DNA of 64,000 nucleotides from Hymenobacter taeanensis. Lineage in GTDB: Bacteria > Bacteroidota > Bacteroidia > Cytophagales > Hymenobacteraceae. The stretch covers positions 4,495,001 through 4,559,000 of the forward strand of contig NZ_CP053538.1 in the NCBI RefSeq assembly GCF_013137895.1. Reading direction: 5' to 3'. The notes beneath the pieces were generated by a model. That model had not been told where the DNA came from and searched no databases. It saw nothing but the letters and a program-made list of their open reading frames with translations. The position numbers and the translations under genes are program-made. How positions within the stretch are numbered: position 1 is the stretch's first letter; every line of letters starts with the position of its first letter. Positions 9,317 to 18,819 of this stretch are shown piece after piece.

Positions 9317-9324
9317 TACTTTCG
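9317..9324 (+). promoter_or_regulatory. -7 box (TACTTTCG) of the TonB receptor gene
   Basis: TACTTTCG fits the TAnnTTCG variant of the Bacteroidota -7 element and lies 18 nt before the ATG at 9343, leaving a leader of about a dozen nucleotides. It sits in the 55-bp gap after the hypothetical secreted protein gene. Confidence 0.5.
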
Positions 9325-9342
9325 CTTCTATCCTTCCGTTTT

Positions 9343-12117
9343 ATGAAGATATTTTACGCAGGATGCCTGCTGCTTATTCTAGGCCTGTGTAGCTTTTCAG
9401 GATACGCGCAAAACTCCACTGGCCCGCTGCTACGGCTTGACCTGGAAAAGGCTTCTTTTGAGCAATTTGCCGAGGAGGTAGAATCGCAAACGCCTTACCG
9501 CTTCTACTTTGACCCGGCTACTGTGCAAAAGGTCGCCATTACGGTACATGAGGTGGCCGTTCCCCTCGACTCAGTGCTGCGGCGTACATTCAAGGGAAAG
9601 ACCCTACGTTTTGCCGTAGATGCCAAAAACCGGGTATTTATTACTGAAAACTCCGCCATCAGAACGGAGCTGCCTATTGGCTACTTCAAACCCGATGTTG
9701 GCCAAGTGGCCTACGAAGATGAGCCAGCTGCCGCCGAGCTAAGCCCACGGGCCAAAGCCCGCGCTGGCAACACGCTTAGGGCTACCGTTACTGAAATTGG
9801 GTTACCTGGTTCTGCCACGGGCAAAATGGCTACCCTGGCTGGCCACGTGCGCGAGAGCAAATCCGGGGAGCCCGTAATTGGTGCTTCCGTTTACATTGAG
9901 TCGCCAAACATTGGTACTTCTACTGACCAGTTTGGGTATTACTCACTCACGCTGCCCGTGGGCCGGCATGAGCTGAAAATCCGAGGCATTGGTGTAAAAA
10001 ACACTAAGCGCCAGATTATGCTCAACAACAACGGCAAGCTGGAGCTGGAGCTGGAAGAAGACATTACCTCTCTGAAAGAAGTGGTAATTGAAGCTGAAAA
10101 AGACCGTAACGTGTCGGGGATGCAGATGGGGGTTGAGCGGCTCGATATCAAGACCATCAAGCAGGTACCAACTGCCTTTGGCGAGGCCGATATTCTGCGG
10201 GTGGTGCTTACGCTGCCCGGGGTAAAATCGGTGGGTGAAGGCAGCACGGGCCTCAACGTGCGCGGGGGCGCCACCGATCAGAACCTTATCCTGTTCAACG
10301 ACGCCACCGTGTACAACCCATCCCACTTATTCGGGTTTTTCTCGGCATTTAACCCCGATATTTTGAAGTCGGTGGAACTGTACAAAAGCGGTATACCCGC
10401 CAAGTACGGCGGCCGCCTTTCCTCCGTGCTAGACATTGCTACCCGCGAGGGCAACAAGAAAAAGTTTTCGGGGGCGGGCGGCATAGGCCTACTCACGAGC
10501 CGCTTAACCCTGGAAGGCCCCCTTGTGAAAGACAAAACGGCCTTTATTCTTAGCGGCCGCACCAGTTACTCCGACTGGGTACTGCACAAGCTGCCCAACA
10601 GCAAGCTAAAGCAAAGCTCCGCCTCCTTTTATGATGTAAATGCGCACATCAGCCACGAAATCAATGATAAAAACTCCATTTATCTAACCGCTTACAGCAG
10701 CCACGACCAGTTTAAGCTGGCCAACGACACGCTTTATAAGTATGAGAACTTGAATGGCAGCGTTAAGTGGAAGCACATTTTCAACAACAAGCTCTACGGG
10801 GTGCTCACGGGCGCTATGAGCCGGTATCAGTACAATATTACCAGCGAAGGCAACCCGGTTAACGCCTCTATACTGCGGTATAAAATTGGGCAAACCAGCG
10901 CTCAGGCCGATTTCAACTACTTCTACAGCGCTAAGCATACCATTGACTTCGGCATCAGCTCCATTCTCTACGATAACATGCCCGGCAGCCTAACGCCCCT
11001 CGGCACTGAGTCGTTGATTACCCCCGATGCCCTGCCGCATGAGAAAGGCTTGGAGAGTGCCCTGTACGCTTCCGACCGGATTGACTTCTCGCCCCGCTTC
11101 TCCTTGTCTATTGGGTTGCGGTATTCTATGTATAACGCCCTGGGCCCACGGGATGTGTACCAATACCTGCCCAACGTTTCGAAAACGGTAAATACCATTA
11201 CGGATACGGTTTCATATAAAGCAGGTCAGGTAGCCTCTACTTATCATGGGCCGGAATACCGGCTGTCGGCCAGGTATGCCCTCACCGATAACTCTTCGGT
11301 AAAAGTGAGCTTCAACCGCATGCGGCAGTACATCCACATGCTGTCTAACACGGCTTCAATGTCGCCCACCGACACGTGGCGGCTGAGCGATGCCAACATC
11401 CGCCCGCAAGTAGGCGACCAGCTGGCCTTTGGCTACTACCGCAACTTCAAGAACAACACCATTGAAACGTCGGTGGAGACGTACTACAAGCTCATGCACG
11501 ATTTTGTGGATTACAAGAGCGGCGCCACGCTGCTCCTCAACCACCACATTGAGACGGATGTAGTAAACGCTGAGGGCAAAGCGTACGGCGTAGAAGTAAT
11601 GGTGCGGAAGGTAACCGGCAAAATCAATGGCTGGGTGAGCTACACCTATTCTCGCTCCCTGGTGCAGGTGAATTCTCCGGCCACTTCCGATGTAGTGAAC
11701 GGCGGTAAGTACTACCCCAGCAACTTCGATAAGCCCCACGACTTTACCATGATCGGGAATTACCGGTTTAGCCGGCGCTTCAGCACCTCGCTGAATTTCA
11801 CCCACAGCACCGGTCGGCCCATCACGCTGCCCCTGGCCAAGTACACCATTGGGAATGCTACCCGGGTGTACTACTCAGAGCGCAACGAGTACCGTGTACC
11901 GGACTATTACCGCACCGACTTTGCCTTCAATATTGAGGGCAACCACAAAGTGCAGAAGCTGGCACACAGCTCCTGGACGCTATCGGTGTACAACCTCACG
12001 GGCCGCAAGAACCCCTACTCGGTGTACTTCAAAACGGTTAACGGCCAAATTAAGGGGTACCAGCTATCGGTGTTTGCTCAACCTATTCCGAGCATCACCT
12101 ACAACTTTAAGTTTTAA
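9343..12117 (+). CDS. TonB-dependent receptor with STN and carboxypeptidase-like N-terminal domains
   Basis: This 924-residue outer-membrane receptor has a signal peptide (MKIFYAGCLLLILGLCSFSGYAQ). A secretin/TonB short N-terminal (STN) domain follows at about 25-110, then a carboxypeptidase-regulatory-like beta-sandwich at about 165-250 (LAGHVRESKSGEPVIGASVYIE). The plug spans about 275-375 (LPGVKSVGEGSTGLNVRGGA) and is followed by a 22-strand-type barrel ending ITYNFKF, with the expected terminal Phe. It lacks the SusC-specific N-terminal signature and has no SusD partner, so it is an ordinary TonB receptor of unknown ligand. The next gene encodes an MG2-domain protein that commonly accompanies such receptors. 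Confidence 0.88.
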   Translation: MKIFYAGCLLLILGLCSFSGYAQNSTGPLLRLDLEKASFEQFAEEVESQTPYRFYFDPATVQKVAITVHEVAVPLDSVLRRTFKGKTLRFAVDAKNRVFITENSAIRTELPIGYFKPDVGQVAYEDEPAAAELSPRAKARAGNTLRATVTEIGLPGSATGKMATLAGHVRESKSGEPVIGASVYIESPNIGTSTDQFGYYSLTLPVGRHELKIRGIGVKNTKRQIMLNNNGKLELELEEDITSLKEVVIEAEKDRNVSGMQMGVERLDIKTIKQVPTAFGEADILRVVLTLPGVKSVGEGSTGLNVRGGATDQNLILFNDATVYNPSHLFGFFSAFNPDILKSVELYKSGIPAKYGGRLSSVLDIATREGNKKKFSGAGGIGLLTSRLTLEGPLVKDKTAFILSGRTSYSDWVLHKLPNSKLKQSSASFYDVNAHISHEINDKNSIYLTAYSSHDQFKLANDTLYKYENLNGSVKWKHIFNNKLYGVLTGAMSRYQYNITSEGNPVNASILRYKIGQTSAQADFNYFYSAKHTIDFGISSILYDNMPGSLTPLGTESLITPDALPHEKGLESALYASDRIDFSPRFSLSIGLRYSMYNALGPRDVYQYLPNVSKTVNTITDTVSYKAGQVASTYHGPEYRLSARYALTDNSSVKVSFNRMRQYIHMLSNTASMSPTDTWRLSDANIRPQVGDQLAFGYYRNFKNNTIETSVETYYKLMHDFVDYKSGATLLLNHHIETDVVNAEGKAYGVEVMVRKVTGKINGWVSYTYSRSLVQVNSPATSDVVNGGKYYPSNFDKPHDFTMIGNYRFSRRFSTSLNFTHSTGRPITLPLAKYTIGNATRVYYSERNEYRVPDYYRTDFAFNIEGNHKVQKLAHSSWTLSVYNLTGRKNPYSVYFKTVNGQIKGYQLSVFAQPIPSITYNFKF

Positions 12118-12250
12118 CCAGGCGCGACTTTTCTCCTCAGCGGTTGCTAACCGTGCCGTAGCGTGGTACTGCTCCGCTGATCTTGGGCTGGGCGTTGTGG
12201 CCGGTTCGCCCAGGCAGTTTCCTATTCTGAGCTTCTTATTTACTTTGAAC

Positions 12251-14698
12251 ATGCCGCGTTATATAGTAGCCTATCCTACCACCTGGAGTACCGCTGGTCG
12301 GGCACGTCTCCGGGCCGCTATGCTCTTGTTGGCGCTAAGTGCAGGCCTCTCCAGCGTGCACGCGCAAACCGATTCGCTACGGGCTATTACCAAGCGTGTT
12401 ACCGCCTACAATCAGCAGGCGCTGCAAGAGAAACTTTACCTACACCTCGACCGGCCCCTCTACATCAGCGGAGAGATTATCTGGTTTAAGGTGAATGCCA
12501 CGGACGATGTGGCGCACCGCCCGCTGGCATTAAGCCAGGTGGCCTACGTTGAGGTACTGGATAAAGAGCAGCGGCCCGTTCTGCAAACCAAGGTGGCGCT
12601 TCAACAGGCTAAAGGGCATGGCTCGTTGGCGCTGCCCGCTTCGTTGGCCTCCGGTAACTATACGGTGCGCGCCTACACCAACTGGATGAAGAACTTCTCC
12701 CCAGACTGCTTCTTTCACGCCAATATCTCTATTGTTAACACCCGTACTACACTAGGCCTCAAGGTCACCAAGGATACCACCTCCTACACCGCGCAGTTTT
12801 TCCCTGAGGGAGGTACGTTGGTAAAAGGCGTAACCAGTAAGGTAGGCTTTAAAATAGTTGATAAAACCGGCAAAGGAATAGCGGCTACGGGCACCCTGCT
12901 AGACCAACGCGGCGCCACCGTGGCAACCTTCAGCACCCTCAAGTATGGCCTAGGCAGCTTTGTACTAACCCCTCAAGCAACAGGCGCCGTCTATACAGCA
13001 GTACTCACGCTACCCAACAAACAGGCCTTCACGCGGAAGCTTCCTGTGGTTGCGGCGCAAGGAGTAGTGCTTCGGGTGGAGGAAGCCAGCCCCACCCAGC
13101 TTAGAATTGGTATTGAATCAACGGTGCCTGGCCAGGCCGCCGAAGAACTACTGCTACTAGGCCACTCCCGGCAACAGGTAGCTGTATCGGCCCTCACTCG
13201 GTTGCAGGCTGGTAAAGCCACGGTGCTCGTTGACAGGAAAACTCTACCCGAGGGGGTAACGCACTTTACCGTGTTTAACCAGGAGAAAAAGCCACTGTGC
13301 GAGCGGCTGTTCTTTACCCGGCCTACGCACCAATTAGCCATCACGGGCCGCACCGCGCAACAGGCCTACGGCACACGCGAAAAAGTAAATCTGCAGATAG
13401 CCACGGCTTCTGCGCAGGCTCAACCACTACCGGCCAATATGTCGCTGGCCGTTTTCCGGCTCGATTCGCTGCCGTCCTCGGCCCTGCCCAACATCCACAG
13501 TTACTTGTGGCTGACCTCTGACCTGAAAGGCAACATTGAGAACCCCGACTATTATGTAAGCACCCCCGGCCCGGAGGCTGAGCAGGCCAGCGACAACCTG
13601 ATGCTGACGCATGGGTGGAGCCGGTTCCGCTGGGCGGATGTTCTTGCTGGCCCCAGTAAGCCTTTCCAGTACCTATCCGAGCTCCAGGGACTTACCATTC
13701 CGGCCCGAGTTACAACGGGCGGGGGCAAGCCAGCTCCTGGTGTTATTGTGTACATGGCTACCCCCAGCCCAAAGGTTAACCTCTTTAACTCGCTAAGTAA
13801 TTCTGATGGACTGGTACTATTTGAAGCTAGTGGCCTATACAGTGCCAATGACCTGATTCTGCAGACTAACACGCAGAAGGACAGCACGTATCAAATTGAA
13901 CTGTTAAATCCGTTTTCGCAGCAGTATAGCAAGTCGCTGCCGCTGCCCTTCACCTTCTCAGAGCGCAACCAGCAGGACATTCTTAGCCGCAGCCTGGAAA
14001 TGCAGACGCAGAATGCGTATTTCTCGAAGCAGCAAGCCATCTTCAAGCTCCCGGTCTCTGACAGCGCGGCCTTCTATGGCAAGCCTGATGAGCAGTATTT
14101 GCTTGACGAGTTTACTCGCTTTAAGGTGCTGGAAGAAGTAATGCGCGAATACGTACCCGGCGTGCAGGTAAGGCTTCGGAAAGACGGCTTTCACTTCTTG
14201 GTGATGGACCACGTGAACAACGCCATATTCCCCGAAAACCCGCTCGTACTGTTAGATGGCGTGCCGGTATTCGATATCAATAAGATAATGGCTATGGACC
14301 CCCTGAAAATCAAAAAGCTGGACGTTATGACTAGTGCCTACTTTCAGGGGGCCGCGCGCTACAATGGTATTGTGAGCTATAGCACGTATAAAGGCGACCT
14401 AGCGGGCTTTCAGCTTGATCCGCGCGCACTCATTCAGGAGTACGAAGGCGTACAATACCAGCGCGAATTTTACTCTCCTAGTTACGCCACAGCCGAGGAA
14501 AAGCAGCGCCGCTTGCCCGATATGCGAAACCTGCTCTACTGGAACCCCGATGTTACGACCACTGCCACCGGCTCCACTACCCTAGAGTTCTTCACCTCTG
14601 ACCAGCCCGGCACGTATGAAGTTGTGGTGCAGGGCCTCGCAGCCGATGGCCTTAGCGGTACCGCCCGCTTCCAATTTGAGGTGAAACCAGCTCTCTAG
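12251..14698 (+). CDS. MG2 (alpha-2-macroglobulin-like) domain protein with C-terminal plug-like region
   Basis: This 815-residue exported protein starts MPRYIVAYPTTWS and has a signal peptide ending SSVHAQ. Residues about 45-160 match the MG2 macroglobulin domain (LYLHLDRPLYISGEIIWFKV ... ASGNYTVRAYTNWMKNF). The middle consists of further beta-sandwich modules. Residues about 650-740 resemble a TonB-receptor plug (NPLVLLDGVPVFDINKIMAM). The upstream-extended frame overlaps the receptor gene and is not used. In Bacteroidota such proteins sit beside TonB receptors and are thought to act at the outer membrane, but the exact role is unknown. A hairpin terminator follows. Confidence 0.75.
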   Translation: MPRYIVAYPTTWSTAGRARLRAAMLLLALSAGLSSVHAQTDSLRAITKRVTAYNQQALQEKLYLHLDRPLYISGEIIWFKVNATDDVAHRPLALSQVAYVEVLDKEQRPVLQTKVALQQAKGHGSLALPASLASGNYTVRAYTNWMKNFSPDCFFHANISIVNTRTTLGLKVTKDTTSYTAQFFPEGGTLVKGVTSKVGFKIVDKTGKGIAATGTLLDQRGATVATFSTLKYGLGSFVLTPQATGAVYTAVLTLPNKQAFTRKLPVVAAQGVVLRVEEASPTQLRIGIESTVPGQAAEELLLLGHSRQQVAVSALTRLQAGKATVLVDRKTLPEGVTHFTVFNQEKKPLCERLFFTRPTHQLAITGRTAQQAYGTREKVNLQIATASAQAQPLPANMSLAVFRLDSLPSSALPNIHSYLWLTSDLKGNIENPDYYVSTPGPEAEQASDNLMLTHGWSRFRWADVLAGPSKPFQYLSELQGLTIPARVTTGGGKPAPGVIVYMATPSPKVNLFNSLSNSDGLVLFEASGLYSANDLILQTNTQKDSTYQIELLNPFSQQYSKSLPLPFTFSERNQQDILSRSLEMQTQNAYFSKQQAIFKLPVSDSAAFYGKPDEQYLLDEFTRFKVLEEVMREYVPGVQVRLRKDGFHFLVMDHVNNAIFPENPLVLLDGVPVFDINKIMAMDPLKIKKLDVMTSAYFQGAARYNGIVSYSTYKGDLAGFQLDPRALIQEYEGVQYQREFYSPSYATAEEKQRRLPDMRNLLYWNPDVTTTATGSTTLEFFTSDQPGTYEVVVQGLAADGLSGTARFQFEVKPAL

Positions 14699-14729
14699 GC
14701 CAGAGGGAAGCTTCACCCATAGTGTATCG

Positions 14730-14761
14730 AACGCCCAGCAGGAGCTTCTCGGCTGGGCGTT
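14730..14761 (+). terminator. hairpin terminator after the MG2 gene
   Basis: Arms AACGCCCAGC (14730-14739) and GCTGGGCGTT (14752-14761) pair perfectly around a 12-nt loop and are followed by TGTGTTT. It closes the TonB receptor/MG2 unit. Confidence 0.75.
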
Positions 14762-14872
14762 GTGTTTAGTAGCTTAGCCGTTTGGGTGTCCACCGCACAG
14801 CGGGCAACTGCTTACCTCACCAACCAACTGCCGTATGTAGCGTTACTCTCCTTACACTCCCTACCAGTTACT

Positions 14873-15361
14873 ATGAGCACCTTTGACGAAGACAACCGCC
14901 TGCAGTGGGTAGAGCGCATTTCCCGCCTTATGGACAGCCAGTTTCAGGTGCCCGGCACTACCTGGCGCTTTGGGCTTGACCCGCTGATGGGGCTGATTCC
15001 GGTGGTGGGTGGCTTACCTTCCCTGGCCATTTCCGGGGTGCTCATTCTAACAATGATGCGGCATGGGGCCAGTGGTCAGCTGGTAGTTCGGATGCTTCTG
15101 AATGTTCTTCTCGACACCATTATTGGTGCTATTCCCGTGATAGGCAACATTTTCGACTTCGCCTATAAAGCTAACGACCGCAACGTGCGCCTACTGCGCG
15201 CACATTACGCCGAGGGCAAGTATCAGGGCAGCGGCTGGGGGCTGCTGGTGCTGGTGCTTGTGGTACTCTTGGCGCTAGGTGGCCTAGTGGTGTGGGGAGT
15301 GTGGGAGTTAGGTACTACCATCTGGCACTATCTGGATCAGCACTCATGGCAGTACGCCTAG
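14873..15361 (+). CDS. DUF4112 family small membrane protein
   Basis: This 162-residue protein starts MSTFDEDNRLQWVERISRLMD. The DUF4112 signature is visible: FGLDPLMGLIPVVGGLPSLAISGVLI, then DTIIGAIPVIGNIFDFAYKANDRNVRLL. The family has two re-entrant or membrane segments flanking a conserved G-x-IPV-x-G pair; here an additional C-terminal helix (GLLVLVLVVLLALGGLVVWG) is present. Function is unknown. The start is chosen at the ATG giving the usual acidic N terminus; the 37 upstream codons are unlike the family. Confidence 0.8.
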   Translation: MSTFDEDNRLQWVERISRLMDSQFQVPGTTWRFGLDPLMGLIPVVGGLPSLAISGVLILTMMRHGASGQLVVRMLLNVLLDTIIGAIPVIGNIFDFAYKANDRNVRLLRAHYAEGKYQGSGWGLLVLVLVVLLALGGLVVWGVWELGTTIWHYLDQHSWQYA

Positions 15362-15420
15362 CCCAGGCGCGCGGTCCAGTAGGTTCTGCTTTTACACACG
15401 CATTACTCACGCCCCGGCCT

Positions 15421-15428
15421 TACCTTTG
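15421..15428 (+). promoter_or_regulatory. -7 box (TACCTTTG) of the lipoprotein-SCO-cytochrome operon
   Basis: TACCTTTG is a perfect TAnnTTTG match 10 nt before the ATG at 15439, implying a leader of only a few bases. It lies inside an upstream-extended frame and so supports the short start of the lipoprotein gene. Confidence 0.65.
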
Positions 15429-15438
15429 CGGCGTGAAA

Positions 15439-15831
15439 ATGCTCCGATACCTTCCGCTGCTCCTACTATTTTCCTCGTGCTTATCGTTGCAAAGCGATGA
15501 GCAGAAAGCCGAAGCCGCTGAGAAAGCCGTGCTGGCTCGCCACGATGAACTGATGGCCCAGATGGACCAGTTATATGAGCTGCGCCAGCAGCTCCAGAAA
15601 ACGCCTCCAGCCGATACAGTTGCGGCTGGCCGCCAGCGCCGTGCCCTCTTAGCTGCCGATGCGGGCATGATGGCCTGGATGCATCAGTACCACCGCCCAG
15701 CCGATACCACCAAGGTGGAGCGCCGGCTGACTTATTACGCCAGCCAGCAGCAGTATATTGACTCCGTAGGCCACCTGTTTCGAACTAGTCTCGACTCTGC
15801 GCGCTTGTTAGTAAAAACTGGTAGTCGCTAA
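15439..15831 (+). CDS. small lipoprotein of unknown function
   Basis: This 130-residue protein has a lipoprotein signal peptide (MLRYLPLLLLFSSCLSLQ, lipid-anchor Cys at position 14). A highly charged, largely helical body follows (DEQKAEAAEKAVLARHDELMAQMDQLYELRQQL), likely a coiled coil in the periplasm. It is 12 bp upstream of the SCO gene and shares its promoter. Similar small helical lipoproteins precede SCO genes in related bacteria, so a role alongside copper handling for cytochrome oxidase is possible but inferred only from position. Confidence 0.65.
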   Translation: MLRYLPLLLLFSSCLSLQSDEQKAEAAEKAVLARHDELMAQMDQLYELRQQLQKTPPADTVAAGRQRRALLAADAGMMAWMHQYHRPADTTKVERRLTYYASQQQYIDSVGHLFRTSLDSARLLVKTGSR

Positions 15832-15843
15832 TACCTTTTCTTC

Positions 15844-16539
15844 ATGAAGATTTCTTTTTTGCGTAGCGTAGGCCACTTGCTTTTAGCACTAACCGTGGTA
15901 AGCGCCGGTCTCACGCTCCCCAGTTGCACCCAAAAGCCTACCCAGGAAGCCCACTTACCCTATTTGGGTGAGCCAGAACTGGTAGTTAACCCTGCCGGTG
16001 CCGCCCCCGATACTATTCCCTATACCGTTCCTGCGTTTACCCTTACCAACCAAGACAGCCAGACCATCACCAACCAAACGTTTGCGGGTAAGGTCTATGT
16101 CACTGATTTCTTCTTTGCTACCTGCCCCAGCATCTGCCCCAAAATGCAGAGCGAGCTGCTGCGCGTTTATGAGCAGTTTAAGGGCAACCCTAACGTGCTG
16201 TTCCTAAGCCATACCATTGACCCAGCGCATGATTCGATTCCGGTTCTGCGTGACTATGCGGAGCGCCTGGGTATCAAGGATGCGTCGCGGTGGCACTTCG
16301 CTACGGCTCCTCACGACACTATTTTTGCCCTGGCCCGCGCATACATGACGGCCGCTCAAGTAGATAAGGGGGTAGTGGGTGGCTATGCTCACAGCGGCAC
16401 GTTTGCCCTGATTGACTCCCACCGCCGCATTCGGGGGTTGTATGATGGCATGGAAAAAACGGAGGTTGACCGGCTCATCCGGGAGCTGCCCGAGCTATTG
16501 CGGGAAGAAGCCAACGCCCAAGCTACGGCTGCCAAATGA
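15844..16539 (+). CDS. SCO1/SenC family copper chaperone/thiol protein
   Basis: This 231-residue exported lipoprotein (lipid Cys28 in LPSC) has a thioredoxin-like SCO fold. The copper-binding CxxxC is at Cys94 and Cys98 (FATCPSICPK) and the partner His is His183 (YAHSGTF); all ligands are present. SCO proteins deliver copper to, or keep reduced, the CuA site of cytochrome oxidase. It follows the small lipoprotein by 12 bp, and its stop overlaps the start of the cytochrome c gene (ATGA), so the three genes are very probably one operon. Confidence 0.92.
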   Translation: MKISFLRSVGHLLLALTVVSAGLTLPSCTQKPTQEAHLPYLGEPELVVNPAGAAPDTIPYTVPAFTLTNQDSQTITNQTFAGKVYVTDFFFATCPSICPKMQSELLRVYEQFKGNPNVLFLSHTIDPAHDSIPVLRDYAERLGIKDASRWHFATAPHDTIFALARAYMTAAQVDKGVVGGYAHSGTFALIDSHRRIRGLYDGMEKTEVDRLIRELPELLREEANAQATAAK

Positions 16540-16976
16540 GGTATAGTCGGCTCGCAGTTTCGAAAGTTGGAGCCGTGCTGGCCGCACTAGGCATCAGCTT
16601 ATCGGCGGGCTTGAGTGGGTGTTTCACGGAGCGCCGCAATGAAGGGGCCCAGCTGTATGCCTCCCACTGCGCCAACTGCCACGGCGAGCAAGGGCAAGGG
16701 CTGAAACGCCTGATTCCGCCGGTTGCTGCTTCAGATTACGTAGCGCAGCACCGTCAGGAGTTACCTTGCTTAATAAGGAAGGGTATGCAGGGCGCGGTGG
16801 TAGTAAATGGGGTTGAGTACAACCAAGTGATGCCCAGTCATAATGACCTCACTGATTCCCAGATTGCCAATCTGCTCAACTTCGTGCAACAAAACTGGGG
16901 CAACAAAAACCAGGCATATACCATCCGTGAAGCGTCAGAGCTTCTTGGCCAATGTAATGGCAGTGACGGGCAATAG
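16536..16976 (+). CDS. c-type cytochrome lipoprotein
   Basis: This 146-residue protein has a lipobox (LSGC, Cys29), one haem c site CANCH (Cys45, Cys48, His49) and a probable axial Met99 in QVMPSH. It is a class I, single-haem cytochrome anchored in the membrane and facing the periplasm. It overlaps the SCO gene by 4 bp, pointing to translational coupling and a shared role in respiratory electron flow. The preceding SCO copper chaperone supports assignment as an electron donor near cytochrome oxidase, though the partner is not in this window. Confidence 0.88.
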   Translation: MRYSRLAVSKVGAVLAALGISLSAGLSGCFTERRNEGAQLYASHCANCHGEQGQGLKRLIPPVAASDYVAQHRQELPCLIRKGMQGAVVVNGVEYNQVMPSHNDLTDSQIANLLNFVQQNWGNKNQAYTIREASELLGQCNGSDGQ

Positions 16977-17214
16977 CTGACTAATCGGGCGCCGCCTCCC
17001 GGCGTCAACCAGCAAGCTAGGCCTATTCATTGCACTGGCCTAGCAGTTGGCGTATGCTATTGAAGGACAGCTGGCGTGGTAATCTGAAAGCAAGGGCACT
17101 ACTTACAGCAGCCTGAAGTTTTTAATTTGCTTTTCAGGAAGAGGTTCTCGGCCGGTAGGGCGTGCATCTTCCCGTAATCCTCCTTAGCTTGCAGCTTCAT
17201 CTGTTTGTTTTGTT

Positions 17215-18177
17215 ATGGGTCTATTTGACTTTCTAAAGAAGAAATCGGAAGAGGACGCTCCAGCGCCCGCTCCCACCCCCACTCCTGCTGCTTCGCCCTC
17301 TCCCAGCGCGACTGATACCCCCTCCGGTCCGCGCTACAAAGGCTCGAACTATCAGATGCCTACCCCGCCCGCTCCGGCTCCCATGCCTCAGATTCCGCCG
17401 GCACCCCCCATTCCTCTCCCCCAAACTCCCGATTTAGTGGCTTTCGAGCCTCGCAATATTCTGGAGCAGTTGCTGCTTCAGGCCGCCACTGACCCCGCTT
17501 TCCGCAGCCCCTTTTATCAGGCGTTGTTGGGCGAGGAGGTAGTGGTAGTAATGGCTCCCAAAGAAGGAATGGAGCCCGGCGAGATTACGCCCACTGAAGG
17601 CATGGAGATTCAGTTGCAGGTGTTGCACGACGGAAAAATACCCGTTTTCACCTCAGTAGAGCGCATTTACGAAGGTGGCGCAGTTGCCCCCGACTCGGTC
17701 ACCTATATGCGCCTGCGCGGCCATGATTTCTTCTCGATGGTGCAAGGTGCTGAGTGCGCCCTGAACCCGTTTTCACCCGTGGGTAAGTTGTTAGCCGCCG
17801 ACGAAATTCAGGCCCTGTTGGCTGGTCAATTGTTTGAGGTGCCTAACCCGCAAGACGTGCAGGTGGCGCTTAATCAGCCTGCTGAAGAGCCCATAGCCCT
17901 GAAAGATGCCCTGCGCGAATATGCCGGTGGCCAAGACCACATCAACGCTATTTACTTAGCCGAGATGCAGATGCAGCACAACCCCGAGGAGCGTCGGTTG
18001 CTGCTTGCCTTCCACTCAGATCAGCAAGACCCCGCGTTTCTGCAGGAGCTTGGCCCTGTTATTCAGAATAACATTGGTGAAGCGCAGTTCGTGGACCTGA
18101 TGCTTATTGACCCTGCCTCAGAGGAGCCACTTATTCAGTATCTGCTGCAGACTGAGCCTGTATACCAGCGCGCGTAG
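17215..18177 (+). CDS. SseB-domain protein with Pro/Ala-rich N-terminal linker
   Basis: This 320-residue cytosolic protein begins MGLFDFLKKKSEED and has a linker of about 60 residues rich in Pro, Ala and Ser. An SseB N-terminal domain lies at about 80-200 (ILEQLLLQAATDPAFRSPFYQALLGEEVVV ... FTSVERIYEGG; this block is split here). An SseB C-terminal domain lies at about 210-320, ending LLQTEPVYQRA. SseB-like proteins are small soluble proteins of uncertain function. A 238-bp gap with two CTAGGCC sites precedes it. The C-terminal hairpin region separates it from the convergent DUF2062 gene. Confidence 0.8.
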   Translation: MGLFDFLKKKSEEDAPAPAPTPTPAASPSPSATDTPSGPRYKGSNYQMPTPPAPAPMPQIPPAPPIPLPQTPDLVAFEPRNILEQLLLQAATDPAFRSPFYQALLGEEVVVVMAPKEGMEPGEITPTEGMEIQLQVLHDGKIPVFTSVERIYEGGAVAPDSVTYMRLRGHDFFSMVQGAECALNPFSPVGKLLAADEIQALLAGQLFEVPNPQDVQVALNQPAEEPIALKDALREYAGGQDHINAIYLAEMQMQHNPEERRLLLAFHSDQQDPAFLQELGPVIQNNIGEAQFVDLMLIDPASEEPLIQYLLQTEPVYQRA

Positions 18178-18198
18178 CTGCAATGTAGGTCTATGCTC

Positions 18199-18226
18199 AA
18201 AGCCCGTCGCCATGGCGCCGGGCTTT
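18199..18226. terminator. bidirectional hairpin between SseB and DUF2062 genes
   Basis: AAAGCCCG (18199-18206) pairs with CGGGCTTT (18219-18226); inner bases GCC/GGC extend the stem. It lies between two convergent stops. Confidence 0.7.
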
Positions 18227-18255
18227 GTTGTTTCTGAGCTTTTGCGGCGGCAGGC

Positions 18256-18774
18256 TTATGCTGCGGTAGTAGCTTGTTGGCGGGCTAACACCCGCCTCAG
18301 CACGGGGCGTAGTATAAAGTAAAGCGTTGCGCCAACCGGTAAGGCAGCCAAGGCCCAGAGTAATAAAGCGCCCGCAAAAGCTTTCCAGAGTACCTGCAGG
18401 GCGGTTACCCAGTCGTGGGAGAACTGCTGTTGCAGCTGGGCCAGCGTCAGGGCACCGTGCGCATCGGCCCCGAAGAGCTGGTTGCCCCAGTGCAGTAGCG
18501 GAATCAGCAGCAGTAGCTGCACCGGGCTCCAGAGATGCGCAATGAGCAGCGTGGCCGCCACATTCAGGCGCAGCCGTACGGCAATAAACGTTGCTACCAG
18601 AGTAGTAATGCCCAGTACGGGCACCAGCCCTATTACCGTACCCAAGGCCATAGTCAGGGCCAATTGATGCGGCGTGAGCCCTTGCCGCAGCAAATTTCGC
18701 AAGGGATTGAGCAACCGCCGTACCCAATTAGTGGCAGGCGGTGTATCTGGGGGCAATGCAGGTGGTTGAGTCAC
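18256..18774 (-). CDS. DUF2062 domain membrane protein
   Basis: This 172-residue protein has the DUF2062 pattern: a Pro-rich N terminus, an arginine-rich amphipathic helix (WVRRLLNPLRNLLRQGLTPH), then GTVIGLVPVLGITTLVATFIAVRLRLN and a second hydrophobic pair near the C terminus. Family members are small inner-membrane proteins, often encoded near or fused to glycosyltransferases; function is unknown. The TonB/envelope neighbourhood gives no further clue. It diverges from the YihY gene across about 100 bp. Confidence 0.82.
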   Translation of the reverse strand: MTQPPALPPDTPPATNWVRRLLNPLRNLLRQGLTPHQLALTMALGTVIGLVPVLGITTLVATFIAVRLRLNVAATLLIAHLWSPVQLLLLIPLLHWGNQLFGADAHGALTLAQLQQQFSHDWVTALQVLWKAFAGALLLWALAALPVGATLYFILRPVLRRVLARQQATTAA

Positions 18775-18819
18775 AAGGAAAGTTTAGCAGGAACGGTACA
18801 ATTTCCAGCGGCGGCGAGT

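Noticed and set aside
11849..12250. Longer N terminus for the MG2 protein
   Set aside because: It overlaps the TonB receptor gene in another frame, and a signal peptide begins only at 12251.
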